This document shows positions 17,140-28,090 of a stretch of DNA of 30,573 bases, one piece after another; the stretch's first letter is position 1; every line of letters starts with the position of its first letter. The notes beneath the pieces were generated by a model. It did no database searches and had not been told where the DNA came from. It saw nothing but the letters and a program-made list of their open reading frames with translations. The DNA is from Taibaiella sp. (GTDB lineage Bacteria > Bacteroidota > Bacteroidia > Chitinophagales > Chitinophagaceae). Made by a program: the position numbers and the translations under genes. The stretch is from assembly GCA_019739295.1 (NCBI GenBank), contig JAHHDV010000036.1, positions 1 through 30,573 of the forward strand, read 5' to 3'.

Positions 17140-17511
17140 ATGAAAAGGTCCCTCATCACTGTAAGCCTTCTTATCCTCTCCAATATATTTATGACCTTTG
17201 CATGGTATGGGCACCTGAAATTCAAAGACAATATCTGGCTACAGAAATGGGGCATCCCGGGAGTGATCCTCGTCAGCTGGGGTATTGCCTTCTTTGAATA
17301 CTGTATGATGGTCCCTGCCAACAGGATCGGGTATATAGATAACGGGGGACCATTCAATCTTTGGCAGCTCAAAGTCATCCAGGAAGTGATTACACTGCTC
17401 GTATTTACCCTGTTTACCGTCTTCCTGTTCAAGACAGAGAGTTTTAGGGTCAATCATATGATCGGATTTGTCTTCCTGATTCTTGCTGTGTATTTTATTT
17501 TCAAGAAGTAG
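17140..17511 (+). CDS. DUF486 family small integral membrane protein (left copy)
   Basis: A 123-residue protein with four hydrophobic helices (about 5-24, 38-57, 80-100 and 106-121). Characteristic DUF486 segments are FMTFAWYGHLKFK, SWGIAFFEYCMMVPANRIGY and FNLWQLKVIQEVITLLVF. The family is related to small drug/metabolite transporters; its function is not established. The gene is convergent with malic enzyme (27-nt gap) and divergent from the aminotransferase. The frame and protein are the same in the mirror arm (23834-24205). Confidence 0.88.
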   Translation: MKRSLITVSLLILSNIFMTFAWYGHLKFKDNIWLQKWGIPGVILVSWGIAFFEYCMMVPANRIGYIDNGGPFNLWQLKVIQEVITLLVFTLFTVFLFKTESFRVNHMIGFVFLILAVYFIFKK

Positions 17512-17538
17512 AGCCGCAGCTATGAGAGCGCGCTGGCG

Positions 17539-19824
17539 CTACTTTCCGTCCCTGGCACATTTATTCTGAGCATCGCTGACAGCAACCGCTACCATATTAC
17601 ATATCTGGCGCACCGTACTGCCCAGTTGTAAAATATGTACCGGTTTCTTTAACCCGATCAGGATGGGTCCTATGATTTCAAAACCGCCCACTTCCATTAA
17701 CAGGTTGTAGGCAATATTTCCTGCAGAAAGATTAGGGAAGATCAGTGTATTCACATCGTGATCGACCAGGTCAGAAAACGGGTAGTTCTCCTGAAGCAAA
17801 TCTTTGTTGAAAGCCATAGAGGCCTGCATCTCTCCATCTATAATAAGACCCGGATCCTTGCGCTTGGCGATCTCCACGGCTTTGCGGACCTTAATCGCTT
17901 CTTCCGTCGGGCTGCTTCCGAAGTTAGAATACGAAAGCATGGCGATTTTGGGTTCAAGATTGAAGTTCCTTACTGCCGCTGCAGTCAGCAATGCGATATC
18001 CGCCAGCTCTTCGTCGGTAGCATTGAAGTTAATCGTAGTATCCGCCAGGAACAATGGTCCCTGGGGACGAAGGATCACATACATCCCGGCTACTTTTTGT
18101 ACACCCTCATCCATACCGATGGCCTGGATGGCAGGTCTTATGGTATCGGGATAATTCCTGGTCAGACCGGATATCAATGCATCGGCTTCTCCCGTCTCCA
18201 CCATCATAGAGCCGAAGTAATTGCGCTCTCTCATGATCTTCTTCGCCTCATAGAAATTAAAGCCCCTTCTTTTTCTTTTCCTGAAAAACAATTCTCCGTA
18301 AGAGATCCGCTTGGAAAGCATCTCATCGCTTCTCGGATCGATGATAGGAGCATCCAGCTCGATATTATTCTCCCGCATAAGGGTATGAATCTTCGCTACA
18401 TTGCCCAGCAAAATAGGGAAAGCAACCCCTTCGTCTCTGACCAGCTGGGCTGCTTTCAACACCTTGACATTATCCGCTTCCGCGAATACGACCTTTCTCG
18501 GGTCTTTTCTGGCCTTGCTGTTGAGCATCCGGATGAAAAGATTATCCAGTCCCAGTCTTGCTGCCAGTGCCTGCTTATACTTTTCCCAATCGGTGATTTC
18601 TTCCCTGGCTGCTCCACTTTCTATTGCAGCTCTTGCCACAGCGGGAGCCACTTCCGTTAACAACCTGGGATCCAGCGGCTTGGGAATGATATAATCGGGA
18701 CCGAAATGAAGGTTGCGTTCGCCATAGGCCATATTCACCATATCCGGCACCTGCTGCTTGGCGAGCTCCGCCAATGCGCGGACCGCAGCCATCTTCATTT
18801 CTTCGTTGATCTGAGTGGCGCGCACATCCAATGCTCCGCGGAATATAAAAGGGAACCCCAGTACATTATTGACCTGGTTGGGGAAATCAGATCTTCCGGT
18901 AGCCATAATGATATCATTCCTGGCCGCCACCGCATCGTCATAGCTGATCTCCGGATCGGGATTGGCCATGGCAAATACAACCGGACGATCTGCCATGCTC
19001 TGTACCATGGCCGGGGTCAGGACGCCCGCTTTGCTCAGTCCTATGAATACATCACAGCCTTGCATCACTTCTTCCAATGTATGGAATGCCGTTTCTGTGA
19101 TGAATTCCTTCTTTATATCATCCAGGTCAGTACGCTGGTGGTTGATGACCCCCTTACTGTCCAGCATGATAATATTTTCCTTCCTGGCACCAAAGGCGAT
19201 ATACAATTTTGTACATGCTATCGCTGCCGCACCCGCCCCGTTCACTACAAATTTTGCATCCTTAATATGCTTGCCGACCAGTTCCAGCGCGTTCAGCAAA
19301 GCTGCTGCCGATATAATAGCAGTACCATGCTGATCATCATGCATCACCGGGATGTTCAGTTCTTCTTTCAGCCTTCTCTCTATTACAAAGCATTCCGGCG
19401 CTTTAATGTCCTCCAGGTTGATGCCGCCGAAAGTGGGCTCCAATGCCTTGACTACCTTGATGAATTCTTCAGGGTCCTTTACATCCAGCTCGATATCGAA
19501 CACATCGATATCCGCGAAGATCTTGAACAGCACTCCCTTTCCTTCCATCACGGGTTTCCCTGCTTCCGGTCCGATATCTCCCAGGCCCAGCACTGCCGTA
19601 CCATTGCTGATCACAGCTACCAGGTTGCCCTTGGCCGTATATTTATATACATCTTCGGGATTTTCTTTTATCGCAAGACAAGGCTCAGCTACACCGGGCG
19701 AATAGGCAAGCGACAAATCTCTTTGTGTTTTTGTATTTTTAGTGGGTACTACTTTTATTTTTCCGGGACGACCCTGTGCATGGTAATCCAGGGCATCCTG
19801 CTTCAATATCTTGGGAGTTTTCAT
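17539..19824 (-). CDS. maeB: NADP-type malic enzyme with phosphotransacetylase-like C-terminal domain (left copy, intact)
   Basis: Oxidatively decarboxylates malate to pyruvate, giving NAD(P)H and CO2. The 761-residue protein is the long MaeB form. The malic domain (about 1-430) has [43 protein letters not shown] and the dinucleotide motif [12 protein letters not shown]. The phosphotransacetylase-like domain (about 430-761) has [40 protein letters not shown] and [21 protein letters not shown]. The C-terminal domain in this family is usually regulatory (acetyl-CoA binding), not catalytic. A TACATTTG -7 box at 19862-19869 precedes it. This copy is intact; the mirrored copy loses its last residues by an extra A. 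Confidence 0.96.
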   Translation of the reverse strand: MKTPKILKQDALDYHAQGRPGKIKVVPTKNTKTQRDLSLAYSPGVAEPCLAIKENPEDVYKYTAKGNLVAVISNGTAVLGLGDIGPEAGKPVMEGKGVLFKIFADIDVFDIELDVKDPEEFIKVVKALEPTFGGINLEDIKAPECFVIERRLKEELNIPVMHDDQHGTAIISAAALLNALELVGKHIKDAKFVVNGAGAAAIACTKLYIAFGARKENIIMLDSKGVINHQRTDLDDIKKEFITETAFHTLEEVMQGCDVFIGLSKAGVLTPAMVQSMADRPVVFAMANPDPEISYDDAVAARNDIIMATGRSDFPNQVNNVLGFPFIFRGALDVRATQINEEMKMAAVRALAELAKQQVPDMVNMAYGERNLHFGPDYIIPKPLDPRLLTEVAPAVARAAIESGAAREEITDWEKYKQALAARLGLDNLFIRMLNSKARKDPRKVVFAEADNVKVLKAAQLVRDEGVAFPILLGNVAKIHTLMRENNIELDAPIIDPRSDEMLSKRISYGELFFRKRKRRGFNFYEAKKIMRERNYFGSMMVETGEADALISGLTRNYPDTIRPAIQAIGMDEGVQKVAGMYVILRPQGPLFLADTTINFNATDEELADIALLTAAAVRNFNLEPKIAMLSYSNFGSSPTEEAIKVRKAVEIAKRKDPGLIIDGEMQASMAFNKDLLQENYPFSDLVDHDVNTLIFPNLSAGNIAYNLLMEVGGFEIIGPILIGLKKPVHILQLGSTVRQICNMVAVAVSDAQNKCARDGK

Positions 19825-19861
19825 AAATGATTCCGGATCGGGCTTTTCTGATTGAACGGAA

Positions 19862-19869
19862 CAAATGTA
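19862..19869 (-). promoter_or_regulatory. Putative -7 box of malic enzyme (left copy)
   Basis: On the minus strand TACATTTG is an exact TAnnTTTG match, 37 nt before the ATG at 19824. A T-rich stretch lies about 20 nt further upstream. The mirror copy is at 21475-21482. Confidence 0.5.
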
Positions 19870-19930
19870 ATCAAAATATATCAGAGCGGTTAAAAATCAG
19901 ACAGCTTTCCGGAGAAGGTCATTATTTGAA

Positions 19931-19957
19931 AAAGGACCGGCTGCGCCGGTCCTTTTT
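19931..19957. terminator. Strong bidirectional terminator between M13 peptidase and malic enzyme (left copy)
   Basis: AAAGGACCGGC (19931-19941) and GCCGGTCCTTT (19945-19955) form an 11-bp GC-rich stem with a TGC loop, A run on one side and T run on the other. Because malic enzyme follows on the same strand as the peptidase, it most likely ends peptidase transcription. Confidence 0.8.
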
Positions 19958-19983
19958 TATCTTATCTTTCCATACTTCGATCC

Positions 19984-20667
19984 TTACCAGATTTTTGCCC
20001 GCTCTGATTCGGGCCTGTACATCTTATCTCCTTCCTTCACATCAAATGCCTTGTAAAAAGGTTCAAAATTGGACAACGGAACATTAGCCCTGGCGATACC
20101 GGGTGAGTGAAAATCCGTTTTCAATAATTGAACGGTATATTCGTCGGTAGCCTTTCCTCTCCATATCTGCGCCCAGCTCAGGAAAAAACCGCTGATCCGG
20201 TGTAAAGCCATCTATTTTTTTCATTGCTCTGACCTTGCTTGGTCTTCTTGAAAGCCTGGTAAGCTATAGCCAATCCACCGAGATCCGCTATATTTTCACC
20301 CAGGGTCATTTGCCCGTTTACTTTCATAGAATCAATGACCACGAAGTGATCATATTGCTTCACCAAGATAGCCGTTTTCTCCTGGAATTTCTTCTTGTCT
20401 TCCGGGGTCCACCAATCTGAAAGATTTCCATCTGCAGCATACTGCGCACCCTGATCATCAAACCCGTGCGTCATCTCATGCCCGATCACGGCCCCGATAC
20501 CTCCATAATTGATCGCATCATCCGCTTCAAAATCAAAGAACGGGAACTGAAGTATAGCAGCAGGAAATACGATCTCATTGAATGCAGGGTTATAATATGC
20601 ATTTACGGTATTAGGCGTCATAAACCACTCATGCTTGTCTACCGGTTTGCCTAATTTGTCCACTTCA
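19984..20667 (-). CDS. M13-family metallopeptidase, C-terminal third only (left copy, truncated and frameshifted)
   Basis: Encodes about the last 225 residues of a neprilysin/PepO-type zinc metallopeptidase: KLGKPVDKHEWFMTP, VNAYYNPAFNEIVFPAAIL, the zinc motif HEMTH in GAVIGHEMTHGFDDQG, the third ligand motif ENIADLGGLAIAY, and the C-terminal ESERAKIW. Full M13 proteins have about 650-700 residues; the N-terminal two thirds are missing because the palindrome centre cuts the gene. Two homopolymer length differences relative to the mirror (six As at 20183-20188 instead of five, seven Ts at 20215-20221 instead of six) break this copy. The enzyme is normally exported. A signal peptide cannot be seen here. 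Confidence 0.9.
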
Positions 20668-20678
20668 ATTTATAAATA
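20668..20678. other. 11-nt spacer at the centre of the palindrome
   Basis: ATTTATAAATA separates the two arms: TTCA ends at 20667 and its complement TGAA begins at 20679. Read on the plus strand with the right-arm peptidase frame the spacer is open (I-Y-K-Y). Read outward into the left arm it meets an in-frame stop. The spacer therefore probably continues the real gene of the right arm. Confidence 0.85.
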
Positions 20679-20679
20679 T

Positions 20680-21360
20680 GAAGTGGACAAATTAGGCAAA
20701 CCGGTAGACAAGCATGAGTGGTTTATGACGCCTAATACCGTAAATGCATATTATAACCCTGCATTCAATGAGATCGTATTTCCTGCTGCTATACTTCAGT
20801 TCCCGTTCTTTGATTTTGAAGCGGATGATGCGATCAATTATGGAGGTATCGGGGCCGTGATCGGGCATGAGATGACGCACGGGTTTGATGATCAGGGTGC
20901 GCAGTATGCTGCAGATGGAAATCTTTCAGATTGGTGGACCCCGGAAGACAAGAAGAAATTCCAGGAGAAAACGGCTATCTTGGTGAAGCAATATGATCAC
21001 TTCGTGGTCATTGATTCTATGAAAGTAAACGGGCAAATGACCCTGGGTGAAAATATAGCGGATCTCGGTGGATTGGCTATAGCTTACCAGGCTTTCAAGA
21101 AGACCAAGCAAGGTCAGAGCAATGAAAAAATAGATGGCTTTACACCGGATCAGCGGTTTTTCCTGAGCTGGGCGCAGATATGGAGAGGAAAGGCTACCGA
21201 CGAATATACCGTTCAATTATTGAAAACGGATTTTCACTCACCCGGTATCGCCAGGGCTAATGTTCCGTTGTCCAATTTTGAACCTTTTTACAAGGCATTT
21301 GATGTGAAGGAAGGAGATAAGATGTACAGGCCCGAATCAGAGCGGGCAAAAATCTGGTAA
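20680..21360 (+). CDS. M13-family metallopeptidase, C-terminal third only (right copy, frame intact)
   Basis: Same peptidase fragment as 19984-20667 but with the frame unbroken: EVDKLGKPVDKHEW through HEMTH and ENIADLGG to the C-terminal SERAKIW. The open frame can be extended back to an ATG at 20635, but those first ~16 codons are the reverse complement of the left arm across the junction and are not real protein. The gene lacks its start and about 440 N-terminal residues. This arm gives the correct homopolymer lengths at the two places where the left copy is broken. Confidence 0.92.
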   Translation, partial: EVDKLGKPVDKHEWFMTPNTVNAYYNPAFNEIVFPAAILQFPFFDFEADDAINYGGIGAVIGHEMTHGFDDQGAQYAADGNLSDWWTPEDKKKFQEKTAILVKQYDHFVVIDSMKVNGQMTLGENIADLGGLAIAYQAFKKTKQGQSNEKIDGFTPDQRFFLSWAQIWRGKATDEYTVQLLKTDFHSPGIARANVPLSNFEPFYKAFDVKEGDKMYRPESERAKIW

Positions 21361-21385
21361 GGATCGAAGTATGGAAAGATAAGAT

Positions 21386-21415
21386 AAAAAAGGACCGGCG
21401 CAGCCGGTCCTTTTT
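21386..21415. terminator. Strong terminator between M13 peptidase and malic enzyme (right copy)
   Basis: Mirror image of 19931-19957: a GGACCGGC/GCCGGTCC stem flanked by A and T runs, 25 nt after the peptidase stop and before the malic enzyme promoter. Confidence 0.8.
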
Positions 21416-21474
21416 CAAATAATGACCTTCTCCGGAAAGCTGTCTGATTTTTAACCGCTCTGATATATTTTGAT

Positions 21475-21482
21475 TACATTTG
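21475..21482 (+). promoter_or_regulatory. Putative -7 box of malic enzyme (right copy)
   Basis: TACATTTG, exact TAnnTTTG match, 37 nt before the ATG at 21520; mirror of 19862-19869. Confidence 0.5.
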
Positions 21483-21519
21483 TTCCGTTCAATCAGAAAA
21501 GCCCGATCCGGAATCATTT

Positions 21520-23806
21520 ATGAAAACTCCCAAGATATTGAAGCAGGATGCCCTGGATTACCATGCACAGGGTCGTCCCGGAAAAATAAAAGTAGTACCC
21601 ACTAAAAATACAAAAACACAAAGAGATTTGTCGCTTGCCTATTCGCCCGGTGTAGCTGAGCCTTGTCTTGCGATAAAAGAAAATCCCGAAGATGTATATA
21701 AATATACGGCCAAGGGCAACCTGGTAGCTGTGATCAGCAATGGTACGGCAGTGCTGGGCCTGGGAGATATCGGACCGGAAGCAGGGAAACCCGTGATGGA
21801 AGGAAAGGGAGTGCTGTTCAAGATCTTCGCGGATATCGATGTGTTCGATATCGAGCTGGATGTAAAGGACCCTGAAGAATTCATCAAGGTAGTCAAGGCA
21901 TTGGAGCCCACTTTCGGCGGCATCAACCTGGAGGACATTAAAGCGCCGGAATGCTTTGTAATAGAGAGAAGGCTGAAAGAAGAACTGAACATCCCGGTGA
22001 TGCATGATGATCAGCATGGTACTGCTATTATATCGGCAGCAGCTTTGCTGAACGCGCTGGAACTGGTCGGCAAGCATATTAAGGATGCAAAATTTGTAGT
22101 GAACGGGGCGGGTGCGGCAGCGATAGCATGTACAAAATTGTATATCGCCTTTGGTGCCAGGAAGGAAAATATTATCATGCTGGACAGTAAGGGGGTCATC
22201 AACCACCAGCGTACTGACCTGGATGATATAAAGAAGGAATTCATCACAGAAACGGCATTCCATACATTGGAAGAAGTGATGCAAGGCTGTGATGTATTCA
22301 TAGGACTGAGCAAAGCGGGCGTCCTGACCCCGGCCATGGTACAGAGCATGGCAGATCGTCCGGTTGTATTTGCCATGGCCAATCCCGATCCGGAGATCAG
22401 CTATGACGATGCGGTGGCGGCCAGGAATGATATCATTATGGCTACCGGAAGATCTGATTTCCCCAACCAGGTCAATAATGTACTGGGGTTCCCTTTTATA
22501 TTCCGCGGAGCATTGGATGTGCGCGCCACTCAGATCAACGAAGAAATGAAGATGGCTGCGGTCCGCGCATTGGCGGAGCTCGCCAAGCAGCAGGTGCCGG
22601 ATATGGTGAATATGGCCTATGGCGAACGCAACCTTCATTTCGGTCCCGATTATATCATTCCCAAGCCGCTGGATCCCAGGTTGTTAACGGAAGTGGCTCC
22701 CGCTGTGGCAAGAGCTGCAATAGAAAGTGGAGCAGCCAGGGAAGAAATCACCGATTGGGAAAAGTATAAGCAGGCACTGGCAGCAAGACTGGGACTGGAT
22801 AATCTTTTCATCCGGATGCTCAACAGCAAGGCCAGAAAAGACCCGAGAAAGGTCGTATTCGCGGAAGCGGATAATGTCAAGGTGTTGAAAGCAGCCCAGC
22901 TGGTCAGAGACGAAGGGGTTGCTTTCCCTATTTTGCTGGGCAATGTAGCGAAGATTCATACCCTTATGCGGGAGAATAATATCGAGCTGGATGCTCCTAT
23001 CATCGATCCGAGAAGCGATGAGATGCTTTCCAAGCGGATCTCTTACGGAGAATTGTTTTTCAGGAAAAGAAAAAGAAGGGGCTTTAATTTCTATGAGGCG
23101 AAGAAGATCATGAGAGAGCGCAATTACTTCGGCTCTATGATGGTGGAGACGGGAGAAGCCGATGCATTGATATCCGGTCTGACCAGGAATTATCCCGATA
23201 CCATAAGACCTGCCATCCAGGCCATCGGTATGGATGAGGGTGTACAAAAAGTAGCCGGGATGTATGTGATCCTTCGTCCCCAGGGACCATTGTTCCTGGC
23301 GGATACTACGATTAACTTCAATGCTACCGACGAAGAGCTGGCGGATATCGCATTGCTGACTGCAGCGGCAGTAAGGAACTTCAATCTTGAACCCAAAATC
23401 GCCATGCTTTCGTATTCTAACTTCGGAAGCAGCCCGACGGAAGAAGCGATTAAGGTCCGCAAAGCCGTGGAGATCGCCAAGCGCAAGGATCCGGGTCTTA
23501 TTATAGATGGAGAGATGCAGGCCTCTATGGCTTTCAACAAAGATTTGCTTCAGGAGAACTACCCGTTTTCTGACCTGGTCGATCACGATGTGAATACACT
23601 GATCTTCCCTAATCTTTCTGCAGGAAATATTGCCTACAACCTGTTAATGGAAGTGGGCGGTTTTGAAATCATAGGACCCATCCTGATCGGGTTAAAGAAA
23701 CCGGTACATATTTTACAAACTGGGCAGTACGGTGCGCCAGATATGTAATATGGTAGCGGTTGCTGTCAGCGATGCTCAGAATAAATGTGCCAGGGACGGA
23801 AAGTAG
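21520..23806 (+). CDS. maeB: MaeB-type malic enzyme (right copy, frameshifted near the 3' end)
   Basis: Mirror of the gene at 17539-19824 and the same protein over the first ~730 residues. An extra A at 23717-23719 (three As against two in the left arm) changes the ending from [13 protein letters not shown] to [12 protein letters not shown] with a stop at 23748. The original stop is still present at 23804-23806. The family-typical ending is in the left copy, so this difference is most simply a sequencing insertion. Confidence 0.93.
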
Positions 23807-23833
23807 CGCCAGCGCGCTCTCATAGCTGCGGCT

Positions 23834-24205
23834 CTACTTCTTGAAAATAAAATACACAGCAAGAATCAGGAAGACAAATCCGATCATATGATTGACCCTA
23901 AAACTCTCTGTCTTGAACAGGAAGACGGTAAACAGGGTAAATACGAGCAGTGTAATCACTTCCTGGATGACTTTGAGCTGCCAAAGATTGAATGGTCCCC
24001 CGTTATCTATATACCCGATCCTGTTGGCAGGGACCATCATACAGTATTCAAAGAAGGCAATACCCCAGCTGACGAGGATCACTCCCGGGATGCCCCATTT
24101 CTGTAGCCAGATATTGTCTTTGAATTTCAGGTGCCCATACCATGCAAAGGTCATAAATATATTGGAGAGGATAAGAAGGCTTACAGTGATGAGGGACCTT
24201 TTCAT
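23834..24205 (-). CDS. DUF486 family membrane protein (right copy)
   Basis: Mirror of 17140-17511, with the same 123-residue, four-helix protein. It converges with the malic enzyme copy and diverges from the aminotransferase copy, as in the left arm. Confidence 0.88.
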   Translation of the reverse strand: MKRSLITVSLLILSNIFMTFAWYGHLKFKDNIWLQKWGIPGVILVSWGIAFFEYCMMVPANRIGYIDNGGPFNLWQLKVIQEVITLLVFTLFTVFLFKTESFRVNHMIGFVFLILAVYFIFKK

Positions 24206-24553
24206 AAGAAAGTTGATAAACAGGGAATGATTTGGAATTGATCATCAAATATAGCAGGACTAAAGATATCTCTGATAGTTTTTTTGTATAAAGAAGATCT
24301 GAATTTGCAGCTTCCACTCCCGGATAGAGAACTGCGGATAACCGGAAGTATTGTCGGGGACTGCTGCGTTTTCTCTTAAACCAAGATCCGGACAAGCGGA
24401 TATAAAAATACTACATAAGCAAACCGGAAATACATCCGGCGCTATCCGTCTTCCTGCCCGGTCATTGGTGTAAACTCTTGCTACATCTGTGTTTTCCTCA
24501 TTTGTATATAATTTGATTAATGCGTATTTTAGCGGCCTTAAATCAATATAATT
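24206..24553. other. Mirror of the aminotransferase/DUF486 intergenic region
   Basis: Same content as 16791-17139, including promoter boxes TTTG (24501-24504) and TATTTTAG (24525-24532). The homopolymer at 24279-24285 has seven Ts, against eight As in the left arm. Confidence 0.55.
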
Positions 24554-25810
24554 ATGGAAAACCTTAGCAGACTTGCCGAATCATTAGTGGGTTCAGAAAT
24601 TGTAAAACTTGGCAATGAGATCAATTCAAAGATTGCGGCAGGAGCTAAGATTTATAATTATACCATTGGTGATTTCTCTCCGGCTGAATTTCCCATACCT
24701 GCTGAATTGCTGCAGGAGATCCTGAATGCCTATCAGAAAGGGCTGACCAACTATCCCCCGGGAGCCGGTGTGCTTCCCTTGCGGAAAGCGGTAGCGCATT
24801 TTATCGAAAAATATGAAGGCATTCAATACCAGCCTGATGAGATCCAGATAGCCAGCGGGGGCAGACCATTGATCTATACCACGTTTAAGACCATAGTCGA
24901 CCCGGGAGACAAGGTGATCTACGCGGTACCTTCGTGGAATAATAATCATTATACGAACCTGAACGGGGGCATTGCCTGTGAGATCCAGACGAGACCGGAA
25001 CACAATTTCATGCCTACTGCAGAGGATATGGTTCCTTATATCAGCGATGCGGTGCTCCTGTGCCTTTGTACACCGCAGAACCCTACAGGGACCACGCTTT
25101 CCAGAGAGGATCTTTCTAAGATCTGTGACCTGGTAGTGGCAGAGAACGAAAAGCGCGGAGCGGGCAAAAAGAAATTGTATGTGATGTTCGACCAGATGTA
25201 TTTCACTTTGACCTATGGTGGTATCCGTCATTATAACCCGGTGAGTATCAATGCTAAAATGAAAGACTATACCATCTTAATAGATGGCGTGAGCAAAGCA
25301 TTTGCAGCTACCGGTATCAGGGTAGGCTGGGCATGCGGACCGAAGCACATTATCGCTAAGATCAATGCTCTTTTAAGCCATATCGGGGCCTGGGCGCCTA
25401 TGGCAGAACAGCATGCCGTAGCCCAGTTTCTCGGTAATGATGCAGCAGTAGGCGGTTTCCTTGGTTCCTTCAGGCAGAAGGTAGAAGAGCGCCTTATCTT
25501 TATAGAACGAAAGATGAAGGACCTGAAATCAAAAGGCTACCCTGTAGATACGATTGCCGCACAGGCAGCTATCTACCTGACCATTAAGTTTGATCTGAAA
25601 GGCAAAGAGACAGGAAAAGGGCGACTGGAGACCCAGAATGATGTCACTCAGTTCTTATTGAACAATGTAGGAATGGCGGTGGTACCTTTTCACTGCTTCG
25701 GCGCGGACAGGGAATCTCCCTGGTACAGGATCAGCGTCGGTACCAGTAATATTGCGGATCTGGAAAGCGTGTTCCAAAAGCTGGAAGAAGAATTGTCCAA
25801 GCTAAAATAA
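24554..25810 (+). CDS. PLP-dependent aminotransferase (right copy)
   Basis: Mirror of 15534-16790, encoding the same 418-residue protein with PLP lysine K248. Intact in both arms, which makes this one of the best-supported sequences in the window. Confidence 0.9.
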   Translation: MENLSRLAESLVGSEIVKLGNEINSKIAAGAKIYNYTIGDFSPAEFPIPAELLQEILNAYQKGLTNYPPGAGVLPLRKAVAHFIEKYEGIQYQPDEIQIASGGRPLIYTTFKTIVDPGDKVIYAVPSWNNNHYTNLNGGIACEIQTRPEHNFMPTAEDMVPYISDAVLLCLCTPQNPTGTTLSREDLSKICDLVVAENEKRGAGKKKLYVMFDQMYFTLTYGGIRHYNPVSINAKMKDYTILIDGVSKAFAATGIRVGWACGPKHIIAKINALLSHIGAWAPMAEQHAVAQFLGNDAAVGGFLGSFRQKVEERLIFIERKMKDLKSKGYPVDTIAAQAAIYLTIKFDLKGKETGKGRLETQNDVTQFLLNNVGMAVVPFHCFGADRESPWYRISVGTSNIADLESVFQKLEEELSKLK

Positions 25811-25893
25811 CCTTTTCTGTTTTCTGATTTTTTTATCCTTATTTTTCCTCATATAGAGAGGGTGATTCTGTAATACAATATTTATTTAGTTTT

Positions 25894-27172
25894 ATGCAAG
25901 TTTATAAATTCGGGGGCGCATCCATAGCCACACCTGCACGTATGCGCGCTTTATTGCCGATTATCGAAAAAGCCGAAAGGCCTTTGACCGTCATCGTATC
26001 GGCACTCGGCAAGACCACCAATGCCCTGGAGGCCATTGTCAATGCTGCCATCGCCCAGAATCGTCCTCTGGCCGAAAGCCTGCTTCACGAGCTGGAGCAG
26101 CAGCACCAGGATTATATCCGGGAATTGTTCGGAATGGAGAGGAGCGAGCAGGTAACAGAGAAAACTGCATCCGTATTTTACGGAAATATCCTGGGCCCTG
26201 GATGATGCCGGTGTGCAGGCAGATGACTATTTGTATGACCAGATCGTATGCGTGGGAGAACTATTGTCCACCCATATTTTCTCTCAATGGCTGGAAGAAA
26301 AAGCTGTTGCCAATACATGGATCGATGCCAGGGACATTGTCCGGACCAACGAGTATTACAGGAATGCAATTGTAGACCTGGAGAGCACGCAGAATCATGT
26401 CAAAAGCCAGATCCTGCCTGTAATGCAGCAAGGGGGTCTATGCGTCACCCAGGGCTTTATCGGTTCCAGTCCGGATAATAACAGTACGACATTAGGCAGG
26501 GAAGGTTCTGACTATACGGCTGCATTGATCGCCTCGATGCTTCCCTCCGAAAAAGTAATCATCTGGAAAGATGTCCCCGGGTTTCTCAATGCGGATCCCC
26601 GGAAATTTCCTGATGCGGTCAGGCTGTCAGAGATCTCTTACTATGAAGTTATCGAACTGGCGTATTACGGTGCCCAGGTTATTCACCCCAAGACCATCAA
26701 GCCGATTCAGAATAAGGGCATTCCCCTGTATGTAAAATGTTTCCTGGACGATTCCCTGGAAGGTACTGTGATCAAAAAGAAAGTAGGAGAGTCTGTATTC
26801 TATCCGCCTTTGATTGTCCATAAAGGCGATCAGTTACTGATGAAAGTGACCACGAAGGATTTTTCGTTCATTACAGAAGAGAACCTGAGTAACCTGTACA
26901 ATATCTATGCGAAGCATAGGGTGAAGATCAATATGATCCAGAATGCTGCGATCAGTTTTGTAGCATGTATAGATGCCAGGCATTTCGCTAAGGACGATCT
27001 GATCGCTGACCTGTGCAGAGAGTACGATGTCAAGATCAATGAAGAATGTACATTGCTGACGGTAAGGCACTATGAGGATGAAGCTACCGTAGAGAAATTG
27101 GTACAATATAAGAAAGTACTGCTCAGGCAGCGCTCCAGAAGAGTGTACCAGGTTTTGTACAAGGATTATTAA
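25894..27172 (+). CDS. lysC: Aspartate kinase (right copy, frameshifted)
   Basis: Mirror of 14173-15450. Four As at 26161-26164, against three in the left arm, shift the frame after about 90 codons (EQVTEK then a premature stop near 26205). The rest of the protein continues in another frame from about 26213 to 27172. The left arm shows the intact gene, so this is most likely a base-calling insertion. Confidence 0.92.
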
Positions 27173-27327
27173 TCGGATTGTATGAAATAGGTGTTCGGAT
27201 AATGCTGACTTCCGAGATCGGGCAGGCCATAGCCTGTTAAAAAAAATTCCGTATTTCACCTGAACAGAAAATTTTGGCAATACTTTTGTTCCTATATCAC
27301 CATCCTGGAAACCGATCATCACAACAA

Positions 27328-27624
27328 ATGCCTGCTTTATCCTTTTCTCAGCTTCTGGACAAAATCAATCCTGACCCGATAGACAGGGAGCAAATTATTG
27401 AAGCATTGACCCCGGTGATAGAGGATTGGCTGAAATACCGGACAGAAGAGTTGTTTTCGAAATTGTACCGGCTTGATATCCTTGAAAAAGATATCAAGGT
27501 TGCATTCCTGGCCCCTGATATTCCCCGGGCAATTGCCACCCTGATATACGAACGCCAGGTGCAGAAGATGATCTCCCGCAAACAAAATCCTCCGACGGAT
27601 GCGCCGGAGGATCTGAAATGGTAA
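27328..27624 (+). CDS. Small protein of unknown function (right copy)
   Basis: Mirror of 13721-14017, encoding the same 98-residue protein. It lies 155 nt after the lysC copy on the same strand. Confidence 0.6.
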   Translation: MPALSFSQLLDKINPDPIDREQIIEALTPVIEDWLKYRTEELFSKLYRLDILEKDIKVAFLAPDIPRAIATLIYERQVQKMISRKQNPPTDAPEDLKW

Positions 27625-27642
27625 TTTATTTTGAATACCGGA

Positions 27643-27951
27643 TTAATCCTGCTTCAGGTGGATCTCATTGAGGTTCACCAGGTCAAATAATTTAGGTGAA
27701 TACTCGCAGGTATCTACGATACCGGTATGGTTATAATTGATCTCTACTTTGATGCCGGGATGCTGGTAAGCACCGGGGAGATGAGACGGCTTGATCAGCT
27801 GACCATCTTCTTCCAGTTGTAATAAATAACCACAGCCTTCAAAAGTAATATCTCCGGTTTCAATTACCGTGGCAGTACGCAGATCGTCCTTACCACAGGA
27901 AGCAAGCACCAGGGTGCCAAGTATGGCAAATGAGTATAAAAATTTCTTCAT
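27643..27951 (-). CDS. Small lipoprotein (right copy)
   Basis: Mirror of 13394-13702, encoding the same 102-residue protein with lipobox LASC-G. It converges with the preceding small gene. Confidence 0.75.
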   Translation of the reverse strand: MKKFLYSFAILGTLVLASCGKDDLRTATVIETGDITFEGCGYLLQLEEDGQLIKPSHLPGAYQHPGIKVEINYNHTGIVDTCEYSPKLFDLVNLNEIHLKQD

Positions 27952-28090
27952 ATTGGAAATGTCGGAAAAATGTTGAATAAAAAGCTTGTAAAGCACCCGG
28001 AACAGTCTTTCCGGATTTTTGAATCCTGAAAGGCCCCAAATGTTTTACAAGTGTTAAAGGTATTGATAATTTACATATCTTCCAATAATT

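Larger units (their letters stand above)
10788..20667 (+). repeat. Left arm of a ~9.9-kb inverted repeat
   Basis: This stretch reappears reverse-complemented at 20679-30573. Mirror coordinates add up to about 41344-41346 over most of the length, drifting to 41361 at the far end. Every gene from topA to the M13 peptidase is present in both arms. In the stretches compared, differences were one- or two-base length changes and no substitutions were noticed. Confidence 0.97.

Noticed and set aside
18706..19830. Long 374-codon ORF antisense to malic enzyme (and its mirror at 21514-22638), plus a 300-codon one at 17758-18660
   Set aside because: They overlap a fully recognisable MaeB gene on the other strand, lack recognisable motifs and are rich in Cys, His and Ile as expected of antisense shadow frames.
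20635..20685. N-terminal extension of the right-arm M13 peptidase starting at an ATG at 20635
   Set aside because: These codons are the reverse complement of the left arm read across the junction; they are an artifact of the palindrome.
20640..20706. Hairpin telomere or resolved-telomere junction of a linear replicon
   Set aside because: The AT-rich centre is compatible, but it sits in the middle of a conserved peptidase coding sequence, and nothing resembling a telomere resolvase is in the window.
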